Origin: PFJX01 sp964542455
Lineage (GTDB): Bacteria; Pseudomonadota; Gammaproteobacteria; Burkholderiales; Thiobacillaceae
Assembly: GCA_964542455.1 (NCBI GenBank)
Contig: CAZIUC010000010.1
Coordinates: 47,296 to 111,295, forward strand
DNA: 64,000 bases
Direction: 5' to 3'
Position 1 is the stretch's first letter; every line of letters begins with the position of its first letter. Below, piece by piece: positions 15,482 through 24,420 of this stretch. Under the pieces are notes generated by a model. The model was not told where the DNA came from and did not search any database. It saw only the letters and a program-made list of their open reading frames with translations. The position numbers and the translations under genes are program-made.

Positions 15482-16474
15482 CTACATCGCCTCGTCCTTC
15501 AACTCACGGGCCAACAAGGCAGCCACGGCTTCGCGCGGGGGTATTTCACCGCGCAGGATGGCGGCGACCGACTGGGTGATGGGCATGTCGACTTGCAATG
15601 AGTCGGCCAGGACGGCGAGTTCGAGCGCGGTGGTGACGCCTTCGGCGACATGGCCGAGTTGGCGCAGGGCACCTTCCAGGCTTTCTCCGGCCGCCAAGCG
15701 CAGGCCGACCTGGCGGTTGCGGGAGAGGTCGCCGGTGCAGGTCAGGATCAGGTCGCCCATGCCGGACAGGCCCATGAAGGTTTCCGGGCGGCCACCCAGA
15801 TGCAGGCCGAGGCGGGTGAGTTCGGCCAGGCCGCGTGTCACCAGGGCGGCGCGCGCATTGAGGCCAAAACCGAGGCCATCCGAGATGCCGGCGGCGATGG
15901 CGATGACGTTCTTCACCGCGCCACCCAGTTCCACCCCGACCACATCGGTGCTGGCATAGAGGCGCAGGCGCGGATCGTGCAAGGCCTGCGCGGCACGGCG
16001 TGCGAATTCGGCATCACGGGAGGCGACAGTGAGCGCGGCGGGCAGACCGCGCGCGACTTCCAGCGCGAAACTCGGTCCGGACAGTACGCCGGCCGCCGGA
16101 TGTTCCGGCCAGGTTTCTTCCAGCACTTCATGCGGCAGTCGCCGCGTGCCTGCCTCGAAGCCCTTGCACAACCAGATCAGGGGAGTCTCGCCGCCCCGAT
16201 CGCGCAGGGTTTGCAACAAGGGCCGGAAGCCGCTGCTGGGAACCGCCGAGATCAGCCAGTCGGCGTCGCGCAGGGAGGCGTCCAGATCGGCGCTTGGCGT
16301 CAAGCTGGCGGGTAGCGCCTGACCCGCCAGGTAACGTGTGTTGACTCGCTCCGCGCGCATCGCGGCGGCATGTTCTGGTGAGCGTGTCCACAGCCGGACC
16401 TGGGCGGCGGCGCCAGCCAAACGGATGGCCACCGCCGTGCCCCAGGCACCGGCCCCCAGTACGCAGACGTTCAT
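15482..16474 (-). CDS. gpsA: Glycerol-3-phosphate dehydrogenase [NAD(P)+]
   Basis: A 330-residue cytoplasmic enzyme that reduces dihydroxyacetone phosphate to sn-glycerol 3-phosphate for phospholipid synthesis. It opens MNVCVLGAGAWGTAVAIRLA, the dinucleotide-binding GxGxxG loop. GPSFALEVARGLP and the catalytic lysine region (GVELGGAVKNVIAIAAGISD) are conserved, as is GLSGMGDLILTCTGDLSRNR. Start is the ATG at 16474, 19 bases after the secB stop. Gene order secB-gpsA is common in Proteobacteria, and the two are likely co-transcribed. Confidence 0.96.
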   Translation of the reverse strand: MNVCVLGAGAWGTAVAIRLAGAAAQVRLWTRSPEHAAAMRAERVNTRYLAGQALPASLTPSADLDASLRDADWLISAVPSSGFRPLLQTLRDRGGETPLIWLCKGFEAGTRRLPHEVLEETWPEHPAAGVLSGPSFALEVARGLPAALTVASRDAEFARRAAQALHDPRLRLYASTDVVGVELGGAVKNVIAIAAGISDGLGFGLNARAALVTRGLAELTRLGLHLGGRPETFMGLSGMGDLILTCTGDLSRNRQVGLRLAAGESLEGALRQLGHVAEGVTTALELAVLADSLQVDMPITQSVAAILRGEIPPREAVAALLARELKDEAM

Positions 16475-16493
16475 GGGGGTGCGTTCAGGCGGT

Positions 16494-16961
16494 TCAGTTG
16501 GGCTGGCCGGCGGCCTGTGCTTGTTGCTGCTGCTGTTGCATGTAGAGCATTTCAAAATTGACCGGCTGCAACATCAGGGGTGGGAAACCGGCTTTGAGTA
16601 CAGCGTCGGAAATGGTTTCGCGGGCGTAGGGGAAGATGATGTTGGGGCAGCCGATGGCCAGGGCCGGCTCCAGCGCTTCCGGCGGCAGATTCTGAATACG
16701 GAAGATGCCACCCTGCTGCAGTTCCACCACGAACGCGACTTTGTCCTTGATCTTGGCGCTGACGGTAATGGTGAGGATGGTCTGATAGACGCCGTCCTCA
16801 ATCGGGGCACTCTTGGAGTTGATCTGCAAGTCCATCTGCGGCTGCTCACGCTCCAGGAAGATGGCCGGCGCGCTGGGTACTTCCACGGAAAGATCCTTCA
16901 CATAGATCTTCTCGATATTGAATACGGGAATGGCTTGTTGCTGAGGTTGCTGATCGGTCAT
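16494..16961 (-). CDS. secB: Protein-export chaperone SecB
   Basis: A 155-residue cytoplasmic chaperone that holds preproteins unfolded and hands them to SecA. Conserved parts are IPVFNIEKIYVKDLSVEVP at the start, FVVELQQGGIFRI, and CPNIIFPYARETISDAVLK with FPPLMLQPVNF, the core of the substrate groove. The C-terminus is glutamine-rich (MQQQQQQAQAAGQPN). It sits directly upstream of gpsA. Confidence 0.97.
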   Translation of the reverse strand: MTDQQPQQQAIPVFNIEKIYVKDLSVEVPSAPAIFLEREQPQMDLQINSKSAPIEDGVYQTILTITVSAKIKDKVAFVVELQQGGIFRIQNLPPEALEPALAIGCPNIIFPYARETISDAVLKAGFPPLMLQPVNFEMLYMQQQQQQAQAAGQPN

Positions 16962-17064
16962 GGTGGGGTCCGGTTGGATTGTAAAAGCGGCACATTATAG
17001 GGCCGTGGCATGCCCGCTTGCCCCCCACCGTGGAGGTATCCCGGCAATTGGGGGCAGCGAGTTG

Positions 17065-18291
17065 CTAGCGCTGCACCTTGTAGGGCTTGACGCCGAAATC
17101 CTGCTGGTAGGCCAATGCCATTTGTTCGGCCGCGTCGGCGGAGGCGAAGGGGCCGGCCTGAACCTTGACCAGATTCCCCGCCGCAAGGTGGCTGATGCCG
17201 GGCAATTCGCTGCCGAAGCGGGCCTTGACCTTGGCGCTTAGGATATCGGCGGCGGCGGAGTTGGAAAGCGCGGCGAGTTGCAGATAGATACCGGGAGCCG
17301 CGGCGGTTGGCGCGATCGTGGCGATCGTTGCGGCGCTGGCCGGCGCCTTGCCCGTGACCTTGATCGGTTGCACATCCAGTTCCTCGCGGATGCGTTCGGC
17401 GGCCTGATTGGCGGCGTCGCTGGACATGAACGGCCCGGCCTGGACCTTGTGCAAACCGCCAACCTCCAGACGCATCACACTGGGCACCCCGCGCGACAAC
17501 ATGGCGCTGGCGCGGGCAAGTAGCGCTTCGGCGGAGGCCGGATTGGCGTAGGCACCCAATTGCAGGTAGATCGCCTCGCCCGCCACCGGCGTGGATGCCT
17601 CGCTGATCGGTGAGCTGGCCTGGACTTCGCCGGCCTGGGCGACGAAGGAATCCGGCGCGGCGTCGGCAGAGACCAGTTCGACTTCCACCGGCGTGACACC
17701 CTTGAGCACATCGAGTTTGTAGGCGGCGGTATACGACAGATCGATGATGCGGCCTTCGTGGAAAGGGCCGCGATCGTTGACCCGCACCACCACGCTCTGG
17801 CCGTTATCCAGATTGGTGACGCGGGCATAGCTGGGAATCGGCAGCGTGGCATGGGCCGCCGTCATGGCGTACATGTCATAGGGCTCGCCCGAGGAGGTGT
17901 TCTTGCCGTGGAATTTGCGCCCATACCAGGAAGCGAGGCCTTTTTCCTTGTAAGGCTGTTCCGCCGCTATGGGTTGATAGGTCTTGCCCAGCACCTTGTA
18001 GGCATCGTTGGCGTAGCGGTGCAGGGGTTCCGCCTTGGGCACCGCATCCGGAACCTGATCCAGGTTGGCCGGCGTATCGCGGCCGGGACCATCGTCCTTG
18101 TAGTAGCCGCCCCCCTTGTAAGGCGGGGTGACCGGCTTGTCTTCACCACGCGCGGTCTGTACCGGCTGGGTCTTCTGGGCGCTCTTGTCGGTCACGCTCG
18201 CGCAACCCGTCAGGTAGGCGGCAACGGCAAGGGCGATCAGGGGGGTACGCAAGGAGTGAAGCGGGAAATGTCGGTACGTGGGTTGATCCAT
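17065..18291 (-). CDS. rlpA: RlpA-type septal ring lytic transglycosylase with two SPOR repeats
   Basis: A 408-residue outer-membrane lipoprotein. The signal peptide ends in YLTGC (lipobox). The double-psi beta-barrel lies near residues 110-200: GLASWYGRKFHGKNTSSGEP, then YARVTNLDNGQSVVVRVNDR and GRIIDLSYTAA. This fold cleaves glycan strands lacking peptides. Two SPOR-like domains follow, beginning IYLQLGAYANPASAEAL and IYLQLAALSNSAAADIL; each ends with KVQAGPF plus a tail, and one SPOR is usual. I chose ATG 18291 because it gives the signal peptide directly. The gene follows rodA, as in many Proteobacteria. Confidence 0.9.
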   Translation of the reverse strand: MDQPTYRHFPLHSLRTPLIALAVAAYLTGCASVTDKSAQKTQPVQTARGEDKPVTPPYKGGGYYKDDGPGRDTPANLDQVPDAVPKAEPLHRYANDAYKVLGKTYQPIAAEQPYKEKGLASWYGRKFHGKNTSSGEPYDMYAMTAAHATLPIPSYARVTNLDNGQSVVVRVNDRGPFHEGRIIDLSYTAAYKLDVLKGVTPVEVELVSADAAPDSFVAQAGEVQASSPISEASTPVAGEAIYLQLGAYANPASAEALLARASAMLSRGVPSVMRLEVGGLHKVQAGPFMSSDAANQAAERIREELDVQPIKVTGKAPASAATIATIAPTAAAPGIYLQLAALSNSAAADILSAKVKARFGSELPGISHLAAGNLVKVQAGPFASADAAEQMALAYQQDFGVKPYKVQR

Positions 18292-18347
18292 GGCTGCCTC
18301 GCAACGACTAACGTCGTTAGAAAGTGCTGCAAGAGTATCGCCCATCA

Positions 18348-19448
18348 TTATGTTTTTACAAGTTTTTTGTGTGTAACCAGGCTCATGACGATGCCGAAAC
18401 CGACCAGCACGGTGACCATGGAGGTGCCGCCATAGCTGACCAGAGGCAGCGGTACGCCCACCACCGGCAGGATGCCGGAGACCATACCCATGTTGACGAA
18501 GGCATAGGTGGCGAAGGTCAGCACGATGGCGCCGGCGAACAGGCGCCCGAACAGGGAGGGAGCGCCGGAGGCGAGCATCAGGCCGCGCCAGATGATGGCG
18601 GCATAGAGGAGGAGCAGGAACAGGTTGCCGATCAGGCCGAATTCTTCCGAGTAGACCGCGAAAATAAAGTCGGTGCTGCGTTCCGGCAGGAAATCCAGAT
18701 GCGTCTGGGTGCCGGCCATCCAGCCCTTGCCGGCGACGCCGCCGGAACCCACAGCGATGGTGGACTGGATGATGTGGTAGCCGGCGCCGAGGGGGTCGGA
18801 GGAAGGGTCGATGAGGGTGAGCACGCGCTTTTGCTGGTAGTCGTGCAGCAGATAGTTCCACGCCACGGGGAGGGCCGCGCCGGCCGCGACGGCGGCGCCG
18901 GCGATGACTTTCCAGGACAAGCCGCCGAGGAATAGCACGTAGAAGCCGGAGGCGGTAATCAGGAGTGAGGTTCCCAGGTCCGGCTGTTTGGCGATGAAGC
19001 CGACCGGCAGCGCCAGCAGCAGGCCGGCAATGGCGAAATCGCGCGCGCGCAAGGTTTCCTGTTTGTAGTGCAGATACCAGGCCAGCATCATGGGCACGGC
19101 CAGGCGCATCAGTTCGGACGGCTGGATGCGGGTCACACCCAGTTCCAGCCAGCGCCGCGAACCGTTGACGACGATGCCGAACAGGGCCACGCCGAGCAAC
19201 AGGATCAGACCCACCGCATAGGCCGGCAGGGCGAACTGCATTAGGCGCTGCGGCGGGATGTGGGACACCAGCAACATGGCTCCCAACGCCACTGACATAT
19301 TGAGGAAGTGCGAAGCCAGCTTGGCCGGGTTCTCGCCGGAGGCGCTGTAGACCACACTGCTGCCGAGCAGCAGCAGGAGCACGAGCAGGCCGACCAGCGG
19401 ACCGTCCAAATGCGCGAACAAGCGGGTGAACAGGGCTCGTAGGATCAT
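18348..19448 (-). CDS. rodA: Peptidoglycan glycosyltransferase RodA (MrdB)
   Basis: A 366-residue SEDS-family membrane enzyme that polymerises lipid II during side-wall growth, partnered with PBP2. About ten membrane segments are visible. Conserved SEDS stretches include GSRRWLELGVTRIQPSELMR, HYKQETLRARDFAI, KQPDLGTSLLITASGFYVLF and the Asp-bearing loop with FLPERSTDFIFAVYSEEFGL. The last helix region has GVPLPLVSYGGTSM. The start overlaps the mrdA stop by 4 bases (ATGA), so RodA and PBP2 should be made together. Confidence 0.96.
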   Translation of the reverse strand: MILRALFTRLFAHLDGPLVGLLVLLLLLGSSVVYSASGENPAKLASHFLNMSVALGAMLLVSHIPPQRLMQFALPAYAVGLILLLGVALFGIVVNGSRRWLELGVTRIQPSELMRLAVPMMLAWYLHYKQETLRARDFAIAGLLLALPVGFIAKQPDLGTSLLITASGFYVLFLGGLSWKVIAGAAVAAGAALPVAWNYLLHDYQQKRVLTLIDPSSDPLGAGYHIIQSTIAVGSGGVAGKGWMAGTQTHLDFLPERSTDFIFAVYSEEFGLIGNLFLLLLYAAIIWRGLMLASGAPSLFGRLFAGAIVLTFATYAFVNMGMVSGILPVVGVPLPLVSYGGTSMVTVLVGFGIVMSLVTHKKLVKT

Positions 19449-21406
19449 TGCGTGACTCCTTGCACGACTGGCGTTACGGTTTCGTCCACCGGGCCGGCAT
19501 CTTCCACCTCTTCTTCCTGGGCGGCGGCTCCCGGCACCACCGGCGCGTAGACCGTGGGCAGCTTGCCGAGCAGCCAGTAGTCGATCACCTTGCGGGCCAC
19601 CGGGGCGGCGGTGGAACCGCCGTGGCCGCCGTTTTCCACCATCACCGCCAGCACGATCTTGGGGTCGTCGGCGGGCGCGAAAGCGATGAACAAGGCGTGG
19701 TCGCGATTGCGCGCGGCAACTCGACTGGCATCGTATTTCTCACCCTGGCGGATGCCAACCACTTGGGCGGTGCCGGTCTTGCCGGCGAATTGATAGGGGG
19801 CGTTGGCGCCCGCGGCGGACGCGGTGCCACCGGGAAGCGTCACGTCCACCATGGCCTCCTTGACCAGGCGCAGGAACTCGGGATTGAGCGGGATGCGCCG
19901 CAAGACCCGCGGCGCGGCGTTGGACAACAGGCCCGAGGACGGGTCGCGCCAGGCGCGGATGAGTTGCGGTTTGTAGACCACGCCATTGTTGGCGATGGCC
20001 ATGGTCGCCACCGCCAGTTGCATGGGGGTGGCCAGGACGTAGCCCTGGCCGATGCCGGCGATCACGGTTTCGCCCGGCCACCAGGGCTGCTTATAGCGGC
20101 GTTGTTTCCACTCCGGCGTGGGCAGCAGTCCCGACAACTCGCCATCCAGGTCCACCCCGCTTTTCTGGCCGAAGCCGAACTGGGCGAGGAAGCCGGCCAT
20201 GCGCTCGATGCCCATCTGATGGGCGAGGCCGTAATAATAGGTATCGCAGGAAATGGTGATGGATTTCTTCAGATCCACCATGCCGTGGCCATCCTTTTTC
20301 CAGTCGCGGTAGCGATGGCTGCTGCCGGACAAGGTGAAATAGCCGGGGTCGGAGATGGTGTCGCCGGGTTTGCGCACCCCGAGTTCCATGCCGGCCAGAC
20401 CCATGAACGGCTTGATCGTGGAGCCGGGTGGGTAGACGCCGCGCAGCGCCCGGTTGATCAAGGGGCGCTCATAGCCATCGTTAAGCTCGCGCCAGGTGGC
20501 GCTGTCGATACCGTCGACGAACAGGTTGGGGTCGAAGCCCGGTTTGGATACCAGGGCCAGCACACCCCCGTTGCGCGGGTCCAACGCCACCAGGGCGCCA
20601 CGGTAGTCGCCGAAGACTTTTTCCGCCACCTGCTGCAACTTGGCGTCGATATGCAGATACAGGTTGTGGCCCGATACCGGCGCGGTGCGCGACAGCAGGC
20701 GCACCGCGCGGCCGCTGGAATCGGTCTCTACTTTTTCGATGCCGGTGCGGCCATGCAGCCAGGCTTCATAGCTCGCCTCTATGCCGAGCTTGCCGATGTA
20801 ATCCGTGCCCCGGTAGTTGGCCAGTTGCTCGTCGGCCTCAAGACGATCTAGATCGCGCTGGCCGACGCGGCCGATGTAGCCGACCACATGCGAGAAGATT
20901 TCCCCATAAGGGTATTGGCGGAACAGGCGCGCCTTCACCTCGATGCCGGGGAAGCGGTAGCGGTTGACGGTGAAGCGCGCCACCTCTTCCTCGCTCAGTC
21001 GGTTGCGGATGGGAATGCTCTCGAAATTCTTGCTTTCCGCCAGCAGCCGCTTGAAGCGTTTGCGGTCGTTCGCGTCGATGCTCACCACCTGGCTGAGCTG
21101 GTTGATGATGTCCTCCAGCTTGCCGGCCTTGGCCGGGGTGATTTCCAGTGTGTAGGCGGAAAAGTTCTGCGCCAGGACTTCGCCGCGCCGGTCATAGATG
21201 ACCCCGCGCGACGGCGGCGCCGGCACCAGCGAGATGCGGTTGCTTTCGGCCAGCGCGTGGTAGTGGTCGTACTGGATGACTTGCAGCCAGAAAGAGCGCG
21301 CCAACAGCACCAGAAACAACAGGGCCGCGACGACGCCGGCGATTTCCATACGCCGCCGATAGCGCAGGAACTCGACCTCGGGGTTGATCAGGCGCAGGCC
21401 ACTCAC
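19445..21406 (-). CDS. mrdA: Penicillin-binding protein 2 (peptidoglycan transpeptidase)
   Basis: A 653-residue bitopic protein that crosslinks peptidoglycan for rod elongation. One membrane segment lies at about residues 22-42, followed by the pedestal domain (PPSRGVIYDRRGEVLAQNFS) and the transpeptidase domain. The active-site serine is in GVYPPGSTIKPFMGLAG (SxxK); the second motif is SCD in SITISCDTYYYGL, and the third is KTG in FAGKTGTAQVVGIR. The start is a GTG at 21406, which fits the alignment of the N-terminus; the next ATG lies inside the membrane anchor region. The tail after the transpeptidase domain is acidic and variable. Confidence 0.96.
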   Translation of the reverse strand: MSGLRLINPEVEFLRYRRRMEIAGVVAALLFLVLLARSFWLQVIQYDHYHALAESNRISLVPAPPSRGVIYDRRGEVLAQNFSAYTLEITPAKAGKLEDIINQLSQVVSIDANDRKRFKRLLAESKNFESIPIRNRLSEEEVARFTVNRYRFPGIEVKARLFRQYPYGEIFSHVVGYIGRVGQRDLDRLEADEQLANYRGTDYIGKLGIEASYEAWLHGRTGIEKVETDSSGRAVRLLSRTAPVSGHNLYLHIDAKLQQVAEKVFGDYRGALVALDPRNGGVLALVSKPGFDPNLFVDGIDSATWRELNDGYERPLINRALRGVYPPGSTIKPFMGLAGMELGVRKPGDTISDPGYFTLSGSSHRYRDWKKDGHGMVDLKKSITISCDTYYYGLAHQMGIERMAGFLAQFGFGQKSGVDLDGELSGLLPTPEWKQRRYKQPWWPGETVIAGIGQGYVLATPMQLAVATMAIANNGVVYKPQLIRAWRDPSSGLLSNAAPRVLRRIPLNPEFLRLVKEAMVDVTLPGGTASAAGANAPYQFAGKTGTAQVVGIRQGEKYDASRVAARNRDHALFIAFAPADDPKIVLAVMVENGGHGGSTAAPVARKVIDYWLLGKLPTVYAPVVPGAAAQEEEVEDAGPVDETVTPVVQGVTQ

Positions 21407-21452
21407 AGGCGGTGGGGCGCGCTACGCGGCGGTTGCGGCAGGAAACCAGGCT

Positions 21453-22013
21453 TCATTCCATGACCGTTTTTTCAGGCAGGGCTGGGCGACCGCTGATACG
21501 GTCCAGCAGCATGGCCAGCGGCCACCACAGAAGGATGGCCACCAGGCCGGCGGAAAGATAGCGCCAATCCGCCTCGCCACGGCCGAATGCCAGGCCCAGG
21601 GTCAAGACCAGCGCCTCCTTGCCGAGCAGCAGCAGCGCCAGTTGCAGGGTCTGGCGCGGCGCATCGAAACCCTCCAGGCGCTTTTGCAGCGACAGGGTCA
21701 CGAAGGCGGCGCCGCAATAGGCGAGGGCATCCAGCCCCAGCAGCAGGCCGTGGGTCACATCGGTGACCAGGCCGAGCGCGAATGCAATGCCTAGCCCGAC
21801 CAGTCGCGGCGCATGGATGCACCAGTAAAGCAACACCATCAGCGTGAGATCGGGCAACAGCCAGCGCAGTCCGTCCGCCCACGGCAACAGGGTGATACAG
21901 AGCGCCGCGAACAGAGTGGCCATGACCTTGGCGCGGTTGGGTGGCGCGGCCAGTTCCGAGCCCTGCGGCAACAGGGGACGGGCACCGTTCATGAGGGGGG
22001 GGCGTGAAATCAT
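21453..22013 (-). CDS. mreD: Rod shape-determining protein MreD
   Basis: A 186-residue polytopic membrane protein of the elongasome, with five or so hydrophobic segments (LFAALCITLLPWADGLRWLL, LTLMVLLYWCIHAP, IAFALGLVTDVTHGLLLGLD). The motif DVTHGLLLGLDALAY is typical. The ATG at 22013 overlaps the mreC stop by 4 bases; a second in-frame ATG lies 21 bases downstream. It links MreC to the membrane complex with PBP2 and RodA encoded just downstream. Confidence 0.93.
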   Translation of the reverse strand: MISRPPLMNGARPLLPQGSELAAPPNRAKVMATLFAALCITLLPWADGLRWLLPDLTLMVLLYWCIHAPRLVGLGIAFALGLVTDVTHGLLLGLDALAYCGAAFVTLSLQKRLEGFDAPRQTLQLALLLLGKEALVLTLGLAFGRGEADWRYLSAGLVAILLWWPLAMLLDRISGRPALPEKTVME

Positions 22014-22876
22014 GGTTTGGGCGCCACCGGCGCGGGCGCCCGCTCCAGGGGTTTCAGGACCGCCACATGACGATAGCGGCCGACCCCCCCGAGCGGACGG
22101 CAATAGGCGCGCGCGAACGGGGTGTTGCGTGGCGGTTCGGTCTTGACTACCTGCGCCACCGGAATGCCGGCGGGATAGGTGCCGTCGATGCCCGAGGTGT
22201 ACAGCAGATCGCCTTCCTTGATGTCGGCGTGCATGTCCAGGAAACGCACTTCCAGCCACTTGTCCGAGCCGGTGCCGGAAACGATCAGGCGCAGGCCGTT
22301 ACGCAGATTCTGCACCGGCGCGCCCTGGTCGCGGTCGGTCAGCAGCGTTACCTCGGAAGTCAGGGGATAACTGCGCGTGACCTGCCCCACCAAGCCGGCG
22401 GCATCGACCACCGGCCAGCCGGCCGCGAGGCCATGCATCTGGCCGCGGTTGATGATCACCTTGCGCGCGAACGGGCTGGGCACGGTCTGCACGATTTCCG
22501 CCACGCGCGGCGCCGTATCGGGCCGTGCCGGCAATTCCAGCAACTGGCGCAAATTGTTGTTCTCCGCCAGCAGCGTCTGACGATCCTGCTGGGCGATGCG
22601 CATATGGTCGCGCTCCTCGCGCAAATGATCGTTATCGCGCTTGAGTTCGCCGTGGGTGATGAAGAAGCCGGCCACCTCCTGGCTCCATTCCCAGGGCGCG
22701 GCAAGAACCTGCTGCATCGGATGCAGCGCCGCGTTGAGTCCGCTACGCAACCAGGCCAGTGCCGAATAGCGCGTATCCAGCGCCAGCAGCAGCAGGCAGA
22801 CCAGCAGGTACAGCGTGAACCGGGTGGGCAAGCCCATTTCCCGGACGAACAGATGAGCCTGCGGGGTGTGAGGCAT
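22010..22876 (-). CDS. mreC: Rod shape-determining protein MreC
   Basis: A 288-residue bitopic protein. One membrane helix (FTLYLLVCLLLLALDTRYSA) is followed by a periplasmic coiled coil (about residues 75-110, LKRDNDHLREERDHMRI) and the beta-barrel MreC core: KVIINRGQMHGLAAGWPVVD, GLVGQVTRSYPLTSEVTLLT, DLLYTSGIDGTYPAGIPVAQ. MreC activates PBP2-RodA. It lies between mreB and mreD in the usual order, with a hairpin in the 95-base gap to mreB. Confidence 0.95.
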   Translation of the reverse strand: MPHTPQAHLFVREMGLPTRFTLYLLVCLLLLALDTRYSALAWLRSGLNAALHPMQQVLAAPWEWSQEVAGFFITHGELKRDNDHLREERDHMRIAQQDRQTLLAENNNLRQLLELPARPDTAPRVAEIVQTVPSPFARKVIINRGQMHGLAAGWPVVDAAGLVGQVTRSYPLTSEVTLLTDRDQGAPVQNLRNGLRLIVSGTGSDKWLEVRFLDMHADIKEGDLLYTSGIDGTYPAGIPVAQVVKTEPPRNTPFARAYCRPLGGVGRYRHVAVLKPLERAPAPVAPKP

Positions 22877-22899
22877 GAGTGGTCAGGACGGGAACAAGC

Positions 22900-22955
22900 C
22901 ACAAGGGACAAGGGGCAAGGAAAGCCAACGCTCACCTTGCCCCTCGTGCCTTGTG
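22900..22955. repeat. Inverted repeat in the mreB-mreC gap
   Basis: Arms of about 21 bases: CACAAGGGACAAGGGGCAAG at 22900 and its near-complement ending CGTGCCTTGTG at 22955, with a 14-base loop. There is no T-run, so it is not a typical terminator. It may adjust mRNA stability or the ratio of MreB to MreC, or simply be a repeat unit. Confidence 0.6.
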
Positions 22956-22971
22956 ACTTGCACCTGATCTA

Positions 22972-24012
22972 TCAGTCGTTCGTGAAAACGGTGGCGAGCC
23001 GGTCCATCTCTTCCAGGGCGCGACCGGAGCCGCTGACCACGCAGGAGAGCGGATCTTCCGCGACAATCACCGGCAGGCCGGTTTCTTCCATGAGCAGACG
23101 ATCGATGTCGCGCAGCAGGGCGCCACCGCCGGTCAGCACCATGCCCTTGTCGGCGATATCCGCGCCCAGTTCCGGCGGCGTCTGCTCCAGGGCAGACTTG
23201 ACCGCCGAGACGATGGTGTTGAGCGGGTCGGTGAGCGCTTCCAGGATTTCGTTGCTGGTGATGGTGAAGCTGCGCGGGATGCCTTCGGCCATGTTGCGGC
23301 CCTTGACTTCCATCTCACGTACTTCGGAGCCGGGGAAGGCCGAGCCCATCTGCTTCTTGATATTTTCGGCGGTGGCTTCACCGATCAACATGCCGTAATT
23401 GCGCCGGATGTAATTGGTGATGGCCTCGTCGAACTTGTCACCGCCGACCCGCACCGAGGCCGAGTAGACCAGACCGCCCAAGGAGATGACGCCCACTTCC
23501 GTGGTGCCGCCGCCGATGTCCACCACCATCGAGCCGGTCGCTTCCGCCACCGGCATGCCGGCGCCGATCGCCGCCGCCATCGGCTCCTCGATCAGGTACA
23601 CCTGGCGGGCGCCGGCGCCGATCGCGGATTCGCGGATGGCGCGGCGTTCCACCTGGGTCGCCCCCGACGGCACGCAGATGATGATGCGCGGGCTGGGGTG
23701 GAACATGCGGCTGTCATGCACCTTCTTGATGAAGAACTTGAGCATCTGCTCGGTGACGTTGAAGTCGGCGATGACACCGTCTTTCATCGGGCGGATAGCC
23801 TGGATGTTGCCGGGGGTGCGTCCCAGCATCTGCTTCGCCTCCAGGCCGACGGCCTGAATGGTCTTCTTGCCGGTGAGGCCTTCCTGGCGAATGGCGACGA
23901 CTGACGGCTCGTTCAAAACGATGCCGCGGCCGCGTACATAAATAAGGGTATTGGCGGTTCCCAGGTCGATCGCGAGATCGGTGGAAAAGTAACCGCGTAG
24001 CAGTCCGAACAT
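22972..24012 (-). CDS. mreB: Rod shape-determining actin-like protein MreB
   Basis: A 346-residue actin homologue that forms membrane-bound filaments steering side-wall synthesis. Nucleotide-binding motifs are clear: LAIDLGTANTLIYVRGRGIV (phosphate 1), GSMVVDIGGGTTEVGVISLG (phosphate 2) and MVLTGGGALLRDIDRLL (adenosine). The N-terminus MFGLLRGYFSTDLAIDLGTA is standard, so the start is safe. It is the first gene of the mreBCD-mrdA-rodA-rlpA block and diverges from gatC over 75 bases, where both promoters must lie. Confidence 0.98.
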   Translation of the reverse strand: MFGLLRGYFSTDLAIDLGTANTLIYVRGRGIVLNEPSVVAIRQEGLTGKKTIQAVGLEAKQMLGRTPGNIQAIRPMKDGVIADFNVTEQMLKFFIKKVHDSRMFHPSPRIIICVPSGATQVERRAIRESAIGAGARQVYLIEEPMAAAIGAGMPVAEATGSMVVDIGGGTTEVGVISLGGLVYSASVRVGGDKFDEAITNYIRRNYGMLIGEATAENIKKQMGSAFPGSEVREMEVKGRNMAEGIPRSFTITSNEILEALTDPLNTIVSAVKSALEQTPPELGADIADKGMVLTGGGALLRDIDRLLMEETGLPVIVAEDPLSCVVSGSGRALEEMDRLATVFTND

Positions 24013-24087
24013 GCTTGGTCCAATAGGGCGGAAAAATAGCGCCGTATGATAACCTACGACGCCTTATGCAATAAGGCCTTGGTAACC

Positions 24088-24375
24088 ATGTCTCTTTCAC
24101 TGCAGGACGTTCAACGTATCGCCCATCTGGCGCGCATTCGGGTGGATGAAGCCGAGGCCGCCGGGTATCAGGCGCAACTCAACGGCATTTTCGGCCTGAT
24201 CGAGGAAATGCAGGCCGTCGATACCCGTGGCGTCGCCCCCATGTCGCATGCCCAGGATCTGTCGCAGCGCCTGCGCGCCGACGAAGTCTCCGAACCGGAT
24301 CGCCGCGAGGCCTTCCAGGCCGTGGCGCCGCGGGTCGAGAACGGGTTGTATCTGGTACCCAAAGTCATCGAGTGA
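24088..24375 (+). CDS. gatC: Asp-tRNA(Asn)/Glu-tRNA(Gln) amidotransferase subunit C
   Basis: A 95-residue subunit that holds GatA and GatB together. MSLSLQDVQRIAHLARIRVD and EPDRREAFQAVAPRVENGLYLVP are the two conserved ends. The start ATG at 24088 gives the usual length; a longer frame from 24046 is not needed. It precedes gatA by 45 bases. The complex converts misacylated Glu-tRNA(Gln), and possibly Asp-tRNA(Asn), to the amide. Confidence 0.96.
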   Translation: MSLSLQDVQRIAHLARIRVDEAEAAGYQAQLNGIFGLIEEMQAVDTRGVAPMSHAQDLSQRLRADEVSEPDRREAFQAVAPRVENGLYLVPKVIE

Positions 24376-24420
24376 GCCGGGGCCGCGCCTCACCCCTCAC
24401 GCCTAACGCCGCACGATTAC

